Shown here: piece after piece, positions 1-8,546 of the stretch
Position numbering within the stretch: position 1 is the first letter of the stretch
Layout: each line of letters opens with the position of its first letter
Assembly (NCBI GenBank): GCA_027490195.1
Contig: JAIXYN010000005.1
Location: forward strand, 214,129 to 278,128
DNA: 64,000 bases
Source of the DNA: Verrucomicrobiaceae bacterium
GTDB taxonomy: Bacteria > Verrucomicrobiota > Verrucomicrobiia > Verrucomicrobiales > Verrucomicrobiaceae
Direction: 5' to 3'
Notes under the pieces: model-generated
The model's input: the letters and a program-made list of their open reading frames with translations, nothing else
Database searches by the model: none
What the model was told of the DNA's origin: nothing
Program-made: the position numbers and the translations under genes

Positions 1-91
1 CGAGATCGGCATTCGGTCCCGTTTTGATTTCAGGATGCTGAGCAAGGGCACAGACTGTGAAGATGCAGAGGAGCAGTGCGGTGGTTTTCAT
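1..91 (-). CDS. Secreted protein, N-terminus only (cut by window edge)
   Basis: An ATG at 91 (minus strand) opens a frame that runs off the left edge. The 30 visible residues start MKTTALLLCIFTVCALAQ, a standard signal peptide (Lys, hydrophobic core, Ala-x-Ala-like end), followed by HPEIKTGPN. The gene begins only 19 bases after the stop of the pectate lyase gene, so it is probably the third gene of that operon and an exported partner in polysaccharide breakdown. The family cannot be named from this fragment. Confidence 0.6.
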   Translation of the reverse strand, partial: MKTTALLLCIFTVCALAQHPEIKTGPNADL

Positions 92-110
92 GGCGATGAT
101 CGTTACGAGT

Positions 111-1430
111 TCAGTCGATGCTGTGAAGGTATTCTTCCAAATGGGTGTAGCCGCCGGGGGTAACTGTGCTGTTGCGGTCTTCTGGGTCATCGGGGCCGAG
201 TCCCTGCTCTTTCTCCCACGCATCGGGCATGCCGTCGTTGTCTCGGTCTGCGAGAGGTTTGCCCACAGCGAGCTTGGGCCAGCCACCGACTTCGGAGGGA
301 TGATTGATGATCTTGCCGGTGCCATTTTTTACGTTGGCCAGGATGCGTTGATCGACTGAATCGAGTTTGGGTCGGGTGGCACCGACATTGGCGAGAACTG
401 CCTCGTAGGTTTCGGCAGCGGAGAGGATCGTCAACGGTGGGGCACTGAATGGGGCGCTCACGGCAAACTTGCGACGATCCATCTTCTCTTCCCAAGGTTT
501 GATGATGGCATCTTCGGGCTCGGTGGCAGCGGGTCGGATCGGGCTGATATTGTCCTTGGGATAGATCTTCACCTTGCCATCGACCGCCACGCCGCGCTCT
601 GGCCGCGATGAAGGGCCGCTTTTGTAAAGGTTGCCGGTGAGGTTGACCTCCGCGTCATCCGTCATTTCGCCAGCAATCTGGCCCCAATTGTAGATGACGT
701 TGTTGTTCACTTGGAACCTGCCTTTGACCTCCGGGTTGAGCCGTGGATTGCGCTGATTGTTATGGGCAAGGAGATTGCGGTGAATCGTGACGCTCTTGTT
801 TTTGTCGCCAAAGAGCATGCCCATCCCATGCGGGCCTTTTTGATGTACCGAGTCGTGCAGCGCTTCCGAGATGATGCAGTGCTGCACCGTGATATCGCGG
901 GCATCATACCAGCCGCTGATGACTTCATCGGTGCTCCAACTCAGTGAGCAGTGGTCAATGATGACATCGTGGGCGTTCTCCAGCATTTGCAGGGCATCGC
1001 CGTTCACACTGCCTTTGATTGCAGGACCAGGTCGGACACGCAGATGTTGAACGATGACGTCGTGCGTCTCGATGTTGATGGCCCCGATGTCCGTCTTGCC
1101 GTCGATCTTGATGGCAATGCCGCCTCCAGAAGCTGTCTGACCGGCGATGGTGAGAAATGGATTTCGAATAGTGATCTCTGACTTGAGCGTTATCGTTCCA
1201 CTCGTGCGAAAGAGGATCGTGCGCGGCCCTTCTGCCTCCACGGCTGCCCGCAAGCTGCCGGGGCCAGCATCATGGAGGTTCTCGACAAACAAGACCACTC
1301 CGCCACGCCCGCCTCTGGCCTTCGCGCCAAATCCTTCTGCGCCGGGAAAAGCCAGCAGTTCGTCGGCAACGACTGTCGTCGCGATGCAAAAAACGAATGC
1401 GCTGAGGAGGAGATTTTTAGCTTTGCTCAT
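111..1430 (-). CDS. Secreted pectate lyase-like protein (PL1 family, parallel beta-helix)
   Basis: The 439-residue protein has a signal peptide (residues 1-22, ending VVADE). Mature residues begin LLAFPGAEGFGAKARGGRGG, the opening characteristic of bacterial PL1-type pectate lyases, followed by GPGSLRAAVEAEGPRTILF. The middle (about 100-300) has beta-helix rungs with VIIDHCSLSWSTDE, the conserved stretch of the lyase active-site face. The C-terminus carries DRDNDGMPDAWE (about residue 396), a calcium-loop-like tail common in Bacteroidetes and Verrucomicrobia members. Expected role: beta-elimination of polygalacturonate outside the cytoplasm; the substrate is inferred. It starts 3 bases after the upstream beta-helix gene, so the two are co-transcribed. 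Confidence 0.85.
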   Translation of the reverse strand: MSKAKNLLLSAFVFCIATTVVADELLAFPGAEGFGAKARGGRGGVVLFVENLHDAGPGSLRAAVEAEGPRTILFRTSGTITLKSEITIRNPFLTIAGQTASGGGIAIKIDGKTDIGAINIETHDVIVQHLRVRPGPAIKGSVNGDALQMLENAHDVIIDHCSLSWSTDEVISGWYDARDITVQHCIISEALHDSVHQKGPHGMGMLFGDKNKSVTIHRNLLAHNNQRNPRLNPEVKGRFQVNNNVIYNWGQIAGEMTDDAEVNLTGNLYKSGPSSRPERGVAVDGKVKIYPKDNISPIRPAATEPEDAIIKPWEEKMDRRKFAVSAPFSAPPLTILSAAETYEAVLANVGATRPKLDSVDQRILANVKNGTGKIINHPSEVGGWPKLAVGKPLADRDNDGMPDAWEKEQGLGPDDPEDRNSTVTPGGYTHLEEYLHSID

Positions 1431-1433
1431 GAT

Positions 1434-2675
1434 TCAAGGGGCGATGGCTCCGCTGACATTCGTGGTGCGTGCTTTGCCATAAAAATCCGTGGGCAGGAGG
1501 TATTGCGCATCAGCGTGGTCGAGCTTGGCATCGGCGGCGGGTGTGGCGTCATGCTTGCTGCCATCCAAGCTGACATTGGGGAAGTCCTCGAAGCCGCGAC
1601 CTTTGACACAGCCGTCTTTGGGGCCATCGCCAAAGACCACGTTACCACTGCTGCTGACACCCGCGTTGCCGTTGGCATAGTGCAAAGCATTGGCATCGCG
1701 GGAGTAGAGGATGTTGTTGGCCAGGACCATACCTTCGCGTCCATTCCAAGAGCCTCCACGAAAGGCGTGGGCGCTGTTGAGGATGGTGTTGTGGATGACT
1801 TGGAGATTCAGTGTCTTGCCCTGGTGGTCGGTGCTGGAGAAGCCAGCGCCTGCGCCATTGATCAGCACGTTGTTGCGTACGATCGCCTCTCCCTGCACCT
1901 GCATAACGTTGTCCCCGCTGTTGTAGCAGAGATTGCGCTCAATGATGTTCACGGGTTTGCCAGCGGTGCCATAAACGGTGATGCAGGGGTAGTTCGTGTC
2001 ATGCACATGGTTTTCAGCGATGAGATTGCCCCATGAGCCCTGCTTCACCTCGATGCCGTCGCCTTGATCACCGCGACAGTCGTGGATGTGATTCAGAGCA
2101 ATCACACTTTCACTCATGATGTGATCACCGTTGTTCGCGCCGAGATACATTCCCTCGGCATGTCCAGCGCCGTGATGGATGTGATTGCGGGTCAAAAAGA
2201 GGCGCTGCGTGTCAGCGCTGTTCGCACTGAGGCAGACTTCATTGGTGTGATGAATGTGGCATTGATCGATCCAGACATCACTGCAATGCCCAAGGCGCAG
2301 GCCGTGGCTACCACCGGTGATTTCGATACCCTGAAGACAGAGATGCCGCACCGCGCCTCCCTGGCCGATGTTGATGACGTTTTGCTCCGCATCGCTGCGT
2401 GTGATGATGACCTGCGCACCCTTGGCTGCCACGATCCAGATCGGCGCATCCGCCGTACCACTCGCCAGCAGATCCCACATGCGCTCGACGCTGTAAGTGC
2501 CAGCGGCGAGTTCGAGCTTATCACCCGGCTTCAAGGCTTGCACGGCCTTCACCAGAGCCGCTCCGTTCGCATTACTGTGCTGAATGATGCGCTTCGGAGT
2601 GATGCTAGCCCATGTTGGTTCGTAGCTGGCGGCAAGAGCAACCGATGCGAGTGAAAAGAAGAGGAGAAATTTCAT
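1434..2675 (-). CDS. Secreted right-handed parallel beta-helix protein
   Basis: The 413-residue protein is read from the ATG at 2675, because this start gives a clean signal peptide (MKFLLFFSLASVALA); 34 more codons are open upstream but look non-coding. The body consists of PbH1/NosD-like rungs: repeated HIHH, NHIHDC, NHVHDTN, RNVLINGAG, NTILN and NNILYS turns over residues 90-350. Such proteins are usually polysaccharide lyases or hydrolases, or carbohydrate-binding helices. No catalytic signature is clear, so the substrate is unknown. It is the first gene of an operon with the PL1 lyase (3-base gap), which suggests a pectin-like target. Confidence 0.8.
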   Translation of the reverse strand: MKFLLFFSLASVALAASYEPTWASITPKRIIQHSNANGAALVKAVQALKPGDKLELAAGTYSVERMWDLLASGTADAPIWIVAAKGAQVIITRSDAEQNVINIGQGGAVRHLCLQGIEITGGSHGLRLGHCSDVWIDQCHIHHTNEVCLSANSADTQRLFLTRNHIHHGAGHAEGMYLGANNGDHIMSESVIALNHIHDCRGDQGDGIEVKQGSWGNLIAENHVHDTNYPCITVYGTAGKPVNIIERNLCYNSGDNVMQVQGEAIVRNNVLINGAGAGFSSTDHQGKTLNLQVIHNTILNSAHAFRGGSWNGREGMVLANNILYSRDANALHYANGNAGVSSSGNVVFGDGPKDGCVKGRGFEDFPNVSLDGSKHDATPAADAKLDHADAQYLLPTDFYGKARTTNVSGAIAP

Positions 2676-3039
2676 AAGGTAACGATGAAGGGAACGAGAA
2701 AGTCCAATGCGCAACCTCACGGCAGCGTTCCAAGGCTCAGCCATCCAGGTGCGGGCGGTCTTGGTCGGAATTGGCAAAGCGCAGGGGCCTGCCGTTTGGC
2801 AATGGATGGAGGATGCGCAGACCGAGCCTGAGGTCAGTTAAAGCTTTCAAGGCTTCCAGCCTGCCATCTTCAAAATTTTCCGCGAGCAGCGCGGCGGCGT
2901 GTTCTGCGATGCCTGGGCCTTGGGGCAGCGGTTCGAGTGCGAAGGCCGTGGAGGTATGAAGGAACAGGAGACGCATGATTATCTGGCAAGAAACATTGGT
3001 CGGAAAGGCTTAGAAAAATCGTCCTACCAAAACGAATCG
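2676..3039. other. Intergenic gap between beta-helix and DUF1501 genes
   Basis: The 364-base stretch has no gene I can support. It must hold the promoter of the minus-strand lyase operon and the 3' end of the DUF1800-DUF1501 transcript. A 79-codon minus-strand frame (2737-2976) is open but has no recognisable domain or clear ribosome site; it may be a gene remnant. Confidence 0.5.
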
Positions 3040-4272
3040 TCACACGATGCCGAGCGCTTTCTTCATCTCGAATCCTGGGAAAATGGATTTCGTGTCGGCC
3101 AATCCCACGCGCCGGGAGAGCACTTCAGTCAGCACGGTGCGGTAGTCGGTGGTGATGGCGAGGTCAGCGCCATCGTCGAGCTGATCATTGGCGAGGCCGC
3201 ACCATTCACCGTGCAGTTTGCCACCTTTGATACCGTTGCCGAGGATCATATGAACACCGCCGTAGCCGTGGTCTGTGCCGTCGCTTTGGTTGGATTTGAG
3301 CCGACGACCAAACTCGGTGTGCACGACGACGGTCATCTTCGAGTGGAAGCGGCTCATGTCGTTGTAGAAGCTGCTCAAGGCGCGACTGAACTCGCTGACC
3401 AATTCGCTGAATCGGTATTCCTGGCCCTCGTGTGTGTCCCAGCCATCGTAATCAACCGTGGCGACGCGAAGCCCCGCCTCCATTTTTGCGATCTGGGCGA
3501 GGTTGCGCAGGCTTTCACCGAGGCCGCCGGTGTCTTCGTAGCTAACGCCTTTCTCAGGCCTGTAGTCCTGCACATTCCCGTCGCCATCACGCGGCAGTTT
3601 GCTTTGCAGAGCGGTGATGGTGTCGAGCGTAAGCTTGCCGGTGCTGTGGATGCTTTCGCTGCCCCCATAGAGACGTTTGAGCAGCGCGAGTTGGTTTTCG
3701 CGACCGTAGGTGAAGTCGCGTGCTTCGCTCATTGAGACGGCGACTTTTGAGTGCAGCAGCGAGTCCGGCAGTTCACCTCCCACAGCCACGGCGGGAAGCA
3801 ATCCTTGCGGCGAGAGCGCTTCGATGGTGCGAGTGAGCCAGCCACTGGCGATGCTGATGTTTTTCTGATCGGCCACGCCGCGCTCCATCATGTCCTGAGC
3901 CTCAAAATGGCTGCGTGAGCCGTTTTTTAGACCACAGGCATGAATCATGGCCAAATGGCCGCTGTCATAGAGTTCCTTCAATGCTCCGGCCTCGCGATGC
4001 AGGCGCATGTCGATCCCGTTATAGCCATTCTTGAGCGCGATGCCCGCAAACTTGCCCGCATCCGTTACTCGCAGCCATTCAGGCCGTGCGGCAATGTAGT
4101 CCTTGTCATTCGCTGGGCCGAGGAGGTTCAGCCCATCGCATCCACCGCGCAGAAAGAGCACGACGAGCAGGTGATCACGGCTTTGCAGTGCATCCGCAGC
4201 AAAGGTGAGGTTGGTGATGCGGCTGCCAGTGAGAGCAGCGAGAGAAGAGCAAAGGAAGTGGCGTCGGTTCAT
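3040..4272 (-). CDS. DUF1501 family protein with Tat-like leader
   Basis: The 410-residue protein begins MNRRHFLCSSLAALTG, a twin-arginine-like export leader. The ATG at 4272 is preceded by AAAGGA at good spacing, so the 66 extra open codons upstream are not used. Characteristic DUF1501 stretches are present: LLVVLFLRGGCDGLNLLGP near residue 37, then YDGWDTHEGQ, HTEFGRRLKSNQSDGTDHGYGG, and VLTEVLSRRVG near the end. DUF1501 proteins are related to alkaline phosphatase/sulfatase folds and are almost always paired with DUF1800 in Planctomycetes, Verrucomicrobia and Proteobacteria; their biochemical role is unsettled. The DUF1800 partner lies 22 bases upstream, so they form one operon. Confidence 0.9.
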   Translation of the reverse strand: MNRRHFLCSSLAALTGSRITNLTFAADALQSRDHLLVVLFLRGGCDGLNLLGPANDKDYIAARPEWLRVTDAGKFAGIALKNGYNGIDMRLHREAGALKELYDSGHLAMIHACGLKNGSRSHFEAQDMMERGVADQKNISIASGWLTRTIEALSPQGLLPAVAVGGELPDSLLHSKVAVSMSEARDFTYGRENQLALLKRLYGGSESIHSTGKLTLDTITALQSKLPRDGDGNVQDYRPEKGVSYEDTGGLGESLRNLAQIAKMEAGLRVATVDYDGWDTHEGQEYRFSELVSEFSRALSSFYNDMSRFHSKMTVVVHTEFGRRLKSNQSDGTDHGYGGVHMILGNGIKGGKLHGEWCGLANDQLDDGADLAITTDYRTVLTEVLSRRVGLADTKSIFPGFEMKKALGIV

Positions 4273-4294
4273 GAAGATTCCTTTTGGGGGTGAA

Positions 4295-6010
4295 CTAGCG
4301 GAGTTGAAATTCAGGAGTGGCTGCAACCAGGGCGACGAATTCGCCGAGATGCTCGGCAAGGTCGGATTCGTTGAGGCTGATCTCCGCGTCTGGCTCGTGA
4401 TAACGTGCTTTGCCATCGTCTTCGTATTCTCGAAACCATTTCGTGAGTTCTTCACGAGTGTGAGGCTCAAAGAGGCCAGGAGCGATGCGATCCAGCCAGT
4501 AATGGGCGACTTCCTGCCAGGTCTTTTTATCGGCAGGCGTGTTGCGCAGCAAGTTCATGCGCACCACTTCGCCATCGAAGCCGTCCGTGGCGAGATCACG
4601 GGCAAATTTCCAGCGCTTGAGCAAGCTGTTCGGACTCTGCCAATAGTCGGCGGTGTCGGGATGACCGGTAGGCGGTCCCCATTGGAAGAGATGCTGACCA
4701 CATTCAGCGAGACGATAAATGATATCTTCCTCGGGTCGCACGTCCGCACCCGCCGCACGGATAAAGCTACAGATGTACTCCAACGGACGCTTCGTCTTCT
4801 GTCCATAAGCAACGCTCATCTCCGGGGCGAGCAGAATCTCGCGCATGACGTGCTCAATTTGATGTGGAGACTTCGCATGTTCGGTCCAGACCTTCGCGAC
4901 GCGCTTTACGAGGTTTTCGTTCGGCTCATCCGCGATGAAGCGGCGGCAGAGTTTACGACTCAAATAAATCGCCGTGCCAGGATGGAACGCCGCGAGGTCG
5001 AGAACGGCCATGCCATCGGCCATCGGCGGCTGGTTGGCCTCCAATTCGACGCCAAGCACGCGCTTCTGGTAGGGGTCATGCCATTGCGCATGGTAGTGGA
5101 AGCCGCCGTCATCAGGGAAGTGCTTGTCATCGTCGTAGCCTTCGCCATCGGCTACAGTCCAGCCGGTGAAGGCACGCGCTGCTTCATACACGTCCTGGTC
5201 AATGAAGCCTTCCGCTTTGCCTTCCAGCGCACCGGGCACGTCACGCCATTTTTTGTGAAGATGATTCAGATAATGCTCCGAACCAAGCGTGTGCAGTTCA
5301 AAGAGTTCACGAGCATAGTTTTCATTAGCCGGGCTGGCCTTGCTGCTGCGATTGTTGAGGTAATACAGCATTGGCAGACTTTGCGCGACGGCTTGCAGCA
5401 GCTCACGAAAATTACCGAAGGCGTGCTTGCGAATCACATCACGATCATAAGCGGGCCAGACAGCGCGGATGGCGTTGTCCGAGTCGATATTGACGTTGAA
5501 ATGGTTGTGCCAGAAATCGACGAGCAACTCGCGCACCTGCCACTTCGAGTAACAGGCACGGATGATCGTGGCCACCTCAACCTCATATGAGCAGCGTTGG
5601 ATTTCATCATAAGGATAGTCCTCCTGATTTTGGACGCGGAAGAGCTGATCAAGCGACTTGTCGAGCATGGTGAGGCCGCGTTTTTCCTTGACCTTGAATT
5701 TCTGTTTCTCGAGCTTTTTGCCGTCTTTGCCCTCGACGACCATCATTTCGGGTTTTCCGCCCTGCATCTTCGCCCCAGCCTTTCCTGCCTGCATCATCAT
5801 GGCAGGCGCCATTAAGCCTTCATGCTCGTATTCGATCTCGAGCTTGTGCGCTTCGATGCGCTTCTCCGCCTCATCTTTGACGCCGGATTCGGGTTTAAGT
5901 TGTTCTTCAACCCACGCACTCCAGCCAATTTTTTCGACACGGGCGAGTTCTTCAGACGTCGCGCCAAACGTGGCGCGGTTGAGGGCGATGTAGGTGGGGG
6001 ATTTACTCAT
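4295..6010 (-). CDS. DUF1800 family protein
   Basis: The 571-residue protein opens with SPTYIALNRATFGATSEELARVEKIGWSAW in essence, the standard DUF1800 N-terminus (split here: RATFGATSEEL, then GWSAWVEEQL). Later come VRELLVDFWHNHFNVN, NYARELFELHTLGSEH and AARAFTGWTV, the family's core motifs, and a C-terminal YWQSPNSLLKRWKFARDL. A Met/Gly/Lys-rich insert (about residues 60-110) is variable in the family. No signal peptide is visible, unlike its DUF1501 neighbour. The pair is widespread and conserved but of unknown function; export as a complex with the Tat-type DUF1501 protein is only a conjecture. Confidence 0.9.
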   Translation of the reverse strand: MSKSPTYIALNRATFGATSEELARVEKIGWSAWVEEQLKPESGVKDEAEKRIEAHKLEIEYEHEGLMAPAMMMQAGKAGAKMQGGKPEMMVVEGKDGKKLEKQKFKVKEKRGLTMLDKSLDQLFRVQNQEDYPYDEIQRCSYEVEVATIIRACYSKWQVRELLVDFWHNHFNVNIDSDNAIRAVWPAYDRDVIRKHAFGNFRELLQAVAQSLPMLYYLNNRSSKASPANENYARELFELHTLGSEHYLNHLHKKWRDVPGALEGKAEGFIDQDVYEAARAFTGWTVADGEGYDDDKHFPDDGGFHYHAQWHDPYQKRVLGVELEANQPPMADGMAVLDLAAFHPGTAIYLSRKLCRRFIADEPNENLVKRVAKVWTEHAKSPHQIEHVMREILLAPEMSVAYGQKTKRPLEYICSFIRAAGADVRPEEDIIYRLAECGQHLFQWGPPTGHPDTADYWQSPNSLLKRWKFARDLATDGFDGEVVRMNLLRNTPADKKTWQEVAHYWLDRIAPGLFEPHTREELTKWFREYEDDGKARYHEPDAEISLNESDLAEHLGEFVALVAATPEFQLR

Positions 6011-6052
6011 GCCGCGCAGTGTTACTCGCTGATTTTACGGACTATCAAAGTG

Positions 6053-6655
6053 TCATTTTGCAGCAAGCACATGATCGGTCGTGACTTTCTGCCACGCCGC
6101 CTCAATGAGCCTGAACGCATTTTCAGGCTGCAGGATGCCGCTAATCAGCATTTCATGAATCTCCCGTGCTTCAGCCATGCTGATGTCATAGTACCAGCGC
6201 TCTCCCGTTTCTCCTCGACTGTCGGTAAAAGCGACATGTCCCACCTGACTGCCTTCCGAGTACTTCACGGCGGCGACCAGGCCAAAGACCACCCATGCCT
6301 CCTTGGCCAACACCATGTCAGGCGAAGGATCATGCAGAATGGGCCGTTCGCTGCGCAGAAAGATACCGAGCCGGCCCTGATAATCGCGCACGCCATGCGG
6401 CCAAACACGAGTGGGTGTGAATGTGGCCACGGACATCATGGATTGGACACGCCGGGCGATGTCTTCGAGCGGCAGCAATTCCGAGCGAGTCAGTGCACGC
6501 TCCGCCTTGCTCTTCACAGGCTCCGCACTCTGAGAGCTGGCGGATGATTGCACGTTTGCTGAGCTAGTGGTTTCATTGCCAGCAATCATCATCGCAGACA
6601 GCAAGGTGACCGCAGTGGTGAGATTGAGGCAAACAAGAATAGGGTTGGAAGTCAT
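6053..6655 (-). CDS. Hypothetical exported protein (200 aa)
   Basis: The N-terminus (MTSNPILVCLNLTTAVTLLSAMMIAG) is a signal peptide or membrane anchor, followed by a Ser/Ala/Thr-rich linker to about residue 48. The rest is a compact domain with REIHEMLISGILQPENAFRLIEAAWQKVTTDH near the end. I do not recognise the family. It is the last gene of the minus-strand stress-type island, 34 bases after the HPF-like gene, so it is likely co-transcribed with it and acts in the envelope. Confidence 0.6.
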   Translation of the reverse strand: MTSNPILVCLNLTTAVTLLSAMMIAGNETTSSANVQSSASSQSAEPVKSKAERALTRSELLPLEDIARRVQSMMSVATFTPTRVWPHGVRDYQGRLGIFLRSERPILHDPSPDMVLAKEAWVVFGLVAAVKYSEGSQVGHVAFTDSRGETGERWYYDISMAEAREIHEMLISGILQPENAFRLIEAAWQKVTTDHVLAAK

Positions 6656-6689
6656 GATGGTTGGTGGATGGGCAATTAGAACAAGGAAA

Positions 6690-7022
6690 TCAGCCGCGGT
6701 GCGCGGGCTTCACGCCACGCAACGCGCCGGTGAGTCGGCGGGCATTAAGGAGGCGCGTAGCGAGTGTTTTGCGCACACTGGCGTGGAGCTTCAGCAGCGC
6801 CTCGTCAAAAGTGTGTCCTGCAGTGCGCGCAAGCACATCAGGCCCGGGAATGCTCAGCATCATGGAGAGATGGTAGCGAGGGGTTTTCTCCGACTGCTGC
6901 TCCACACGCACCACGGCGCGGGAAATGGTCTTGAGAGAGGCGAACTGCTCTAGCGTCTGATGAATCTTGGTTTCCCATTGGGTGCGCGGCTCGCAGCCGA
7001 ACCAGTCGAGTTGGATAATCAT
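6690..7022 (-). CDS. HPF/RaiA-like ribosome hibernation protein, copy 1
   Basis: The ATG at 7022 gives a 110-residue protein starting MIIQLDWFGCEP; longer frames upstream lack family similarity. It has the S30AE (sigma-54 modulation/RaiA/HPF) layout: a first strand, an amphipathic helix (ETKIHQTLEQFASLK), strands ISRAVVRVEQQ and RYHLSMMLSIPGPDVLA, and a second helix (TFDEALLKLHASVRKTL). There is no C-terminal dimerisation domain, so it is the short type. Such proteins bind the 30S decoding region and inactivate ribosomes in stress. A close paralogue, also preceded by a 44-residue lipoprotein, lies at 12394-12678. Assignment rests on fold pattern and is fairly but not fully secure. Confidence 0.7.
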   Translation of the reverse strand: MIIQLDWFGCEPRTQWETKIHQTLEQFASLKTISRAVVRVEQQSEKTPRYHLSMMLSIPGPDVLARTAGHTFDEALLKLHASVRKTLATRLLNARRLTGALRGVKPAHRG

Positions 7023-7126
7023 AAGTCTGTTTGTTGATGAAAGGTGGAAATGGGTGCCGACAGGAGCCGCCGAGGGTTTTTTACGGTGGTTGGAGCGGAA
7101 GGCTCCTGCCGGCGATTGTGACAGCA

Positions 7127-7261
7127 TCAGGAGTTTTGGGGATGCCAGTTCCAGATACTGTAACAGGGATGTTCCTCGTTTTGCGCCGACTTGAATTCAT
7201 AGCTGCTGCATGAGGACAGCAGGCCGGTGAGGATGAGAAGGAGGATGAAGCGATTTTTCAT
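7127..7261 (-). CDS. Small lipoprotein (44 aa), copy 1 of duplicated cassette
   Basis: Starting at the ATG at 7261, the protein begins MKNRFILLLILTGLLSSCSS, a signal peptide with lipobox LSSC, so it should be lipid-anchored after Cys18. The mature part is only 27 residues and ends HPCYSIWNWHPQNS. A second gene of exactly the same length (12716-12850) ends HPCYSTWNPYPHNS. Both stand just upstream of an HPF-like gene. The shared HPCYS-WN-P--NS tail is the only conserved mature feature; function is unknown. Confidence 0.75.
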   Translation of the reverse strand: MKNRFILLLILTGLLSSCSSYEFKSAQNEEHPCYSIWNWHPQNS

Positions 7262-7379
7262 GGATAAGAGTGCCTTGAAGTTTCTGAACACACTCATTCT
7301 TCCATTTGCCCGTAAACGTGCCAATGAGCAGGGTCTCTGGTTGAGTCTCAGTAATCGGCTGAGTCACGCTCAGACTGGC

Positions 7380-8507
7380 TTACGCAGCAAAAAGACGCAC
7401 AACGCGCACACCACGGCTCCATGGGAGGTCGATGCCACGGTGGGCTTCGCGAATGATAAAGTACTCATGCATATTTTCTGCGGTAAGCAGACCCACGAGC
7501 ACCCCATGTTTGAGCACAGGGATTGCGACTTTGTCATCAGCGCGATCACGCATTAGTACTTCGTCGAGCAATTCGGCTTCATTCAGCCTGGGCACATCCG
7601 TGCGCATGAAGGTGATGACGGGTGTATCGAGCGGATATGTCTGCATGGCAGAGAGTAGATCTGCGTGGGCCAGCATGCCGATTAAGTGATCGCGCTTGAT
7701 CACTGGATAGTCATGCTGCGCATCGGAGAGCATGAGAACGGCCATTTCCTGGAGCGTCGTGCTCGGCGTGACGGTGTGAAAGCTCGTCACCATGGCATCT
7801 CGCACGGTTGCGCCCGTGACAATGGATCTCGCCTGCGCCAGCGCGGACTCCTGAGTTGAACCGGACCACACAAACACAGCGATCAGGATGAGCATCGGGT
7901 TCGTAAACAGGCCGTAGATGGCAAATAGTGCTGCCATGACCTTTCCCACCCTAGCGGCAATGATCGTGGAGTTTGTATCATTCATCTTCATCGCCAGCAC
8001 GGCCCGCAGGACACGTCCGCCATCCATGGGAAAGGCTGGCAGCATGTTGAAGATCACGAGGCCGACATTCACGGCCAGCAAGCGCTCGATCATCCCTCCT
8101 TCAGCGATTCCCAGCCCGGAAAGCGGCTCCCATGCATTCTCGAGCGTGAGCCAGGCTGCCAAAGCAAGGGCGATTAGCACATTCACTGCAGGTCCCGCCA
8201 GCGCCACCAGCAGCTCCTGCATGGGCTTCTCTGGGTTGCGTTCCAGCCGCGCCACACCGCCGAAAGGAAGCAGCGTGATGTCACGCGTGCCCACGCCAAA
8301 GCGCCGCGCCATCAGTGAATGACCGTATTCATGCACCAGCACGCATGCGAAGAGGAGCACAAAGAACAGAACGCCGTTCAGTGCCGCGCCGAAGCTACGC
8401 TCCGGCATCCAATGGGCAAAGCCGATCAGAAAAAGTAGGATAAGAAAGGTGAAGTGAATGAAGACGTCGATTCCGAGAAAGCGGCCGAGCTTGAAGGACC
8501 ATTTCAT
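7380..8507 (-). CDS. Site-2-protease-type M50 metalloprotease with CBS domains
   Basis: The 375-residue membrane protein has TM segments near 15-30 and 42-60, and the zinc motif HEYGH at 59-63. The second zinc motif NMLPAFPMDGG at 154-164 supplies the catalytic Asp. Further TM helices follow at 105-120 and 185-215. Residues about 235-360 form two CBS domains (VRDAMVTSFHTVTP, then VITFMRTDVPRLNE), which bind adenine nucleotides. The family cleaves substrates within membranes, often anti-sigma factors, with CBS gating by energy state. It lies 39 bases after the GH63-like gene. M50-CBS genes beside HPF genes fit a low-energy or hypoxic stress programme (inference). Confidence 0.88.
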   Translation of the reverse strand: MKWSFKLGRFLGIDVFIHFTFLILLFLIGFAHWMPERSFGAALNGVLFFVLLFACVLVHEYGHSLMARRFGVGTRDITLLPFGGVARLERNPEKPMQELLVALAGPAVNVLIALALAAWLTLENAWEPLSGLGIAEGGMIERLLAVNVGLVIFNMLPAFPMDGGRVLRAVLAMKMNDTNSTIIAARVGKVMAALFAIYGLFTNPMLILIAVFVWSGSTQESALAQARSIVTGATVRDAMVTSFHTVTPSTTLQEMAVLMLSDAQHDYPVIKRDHLIGMLAHADLLSAMQTYPLDTPVITFMRTDVPRLNEAELLDEVLMRDRADDKVAIPVLKHGVLVGLLTAENMHEYFIIREAHRGIDLPWSRGVRVVRLFAA

Positions 8508-8546
8508 GAGCAGAAGGATAGTTGGGGTGGTTTTGCAGAAAATGAA

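Noticed and set aside
2737..2976. 79-codon minus-strand frame between the beta-helix and DUF1501 genes
   Set aside because: No leader, domain or ribosome site, and it overlaps the unlikely extension of the beta-helix gene; at most a remnant.
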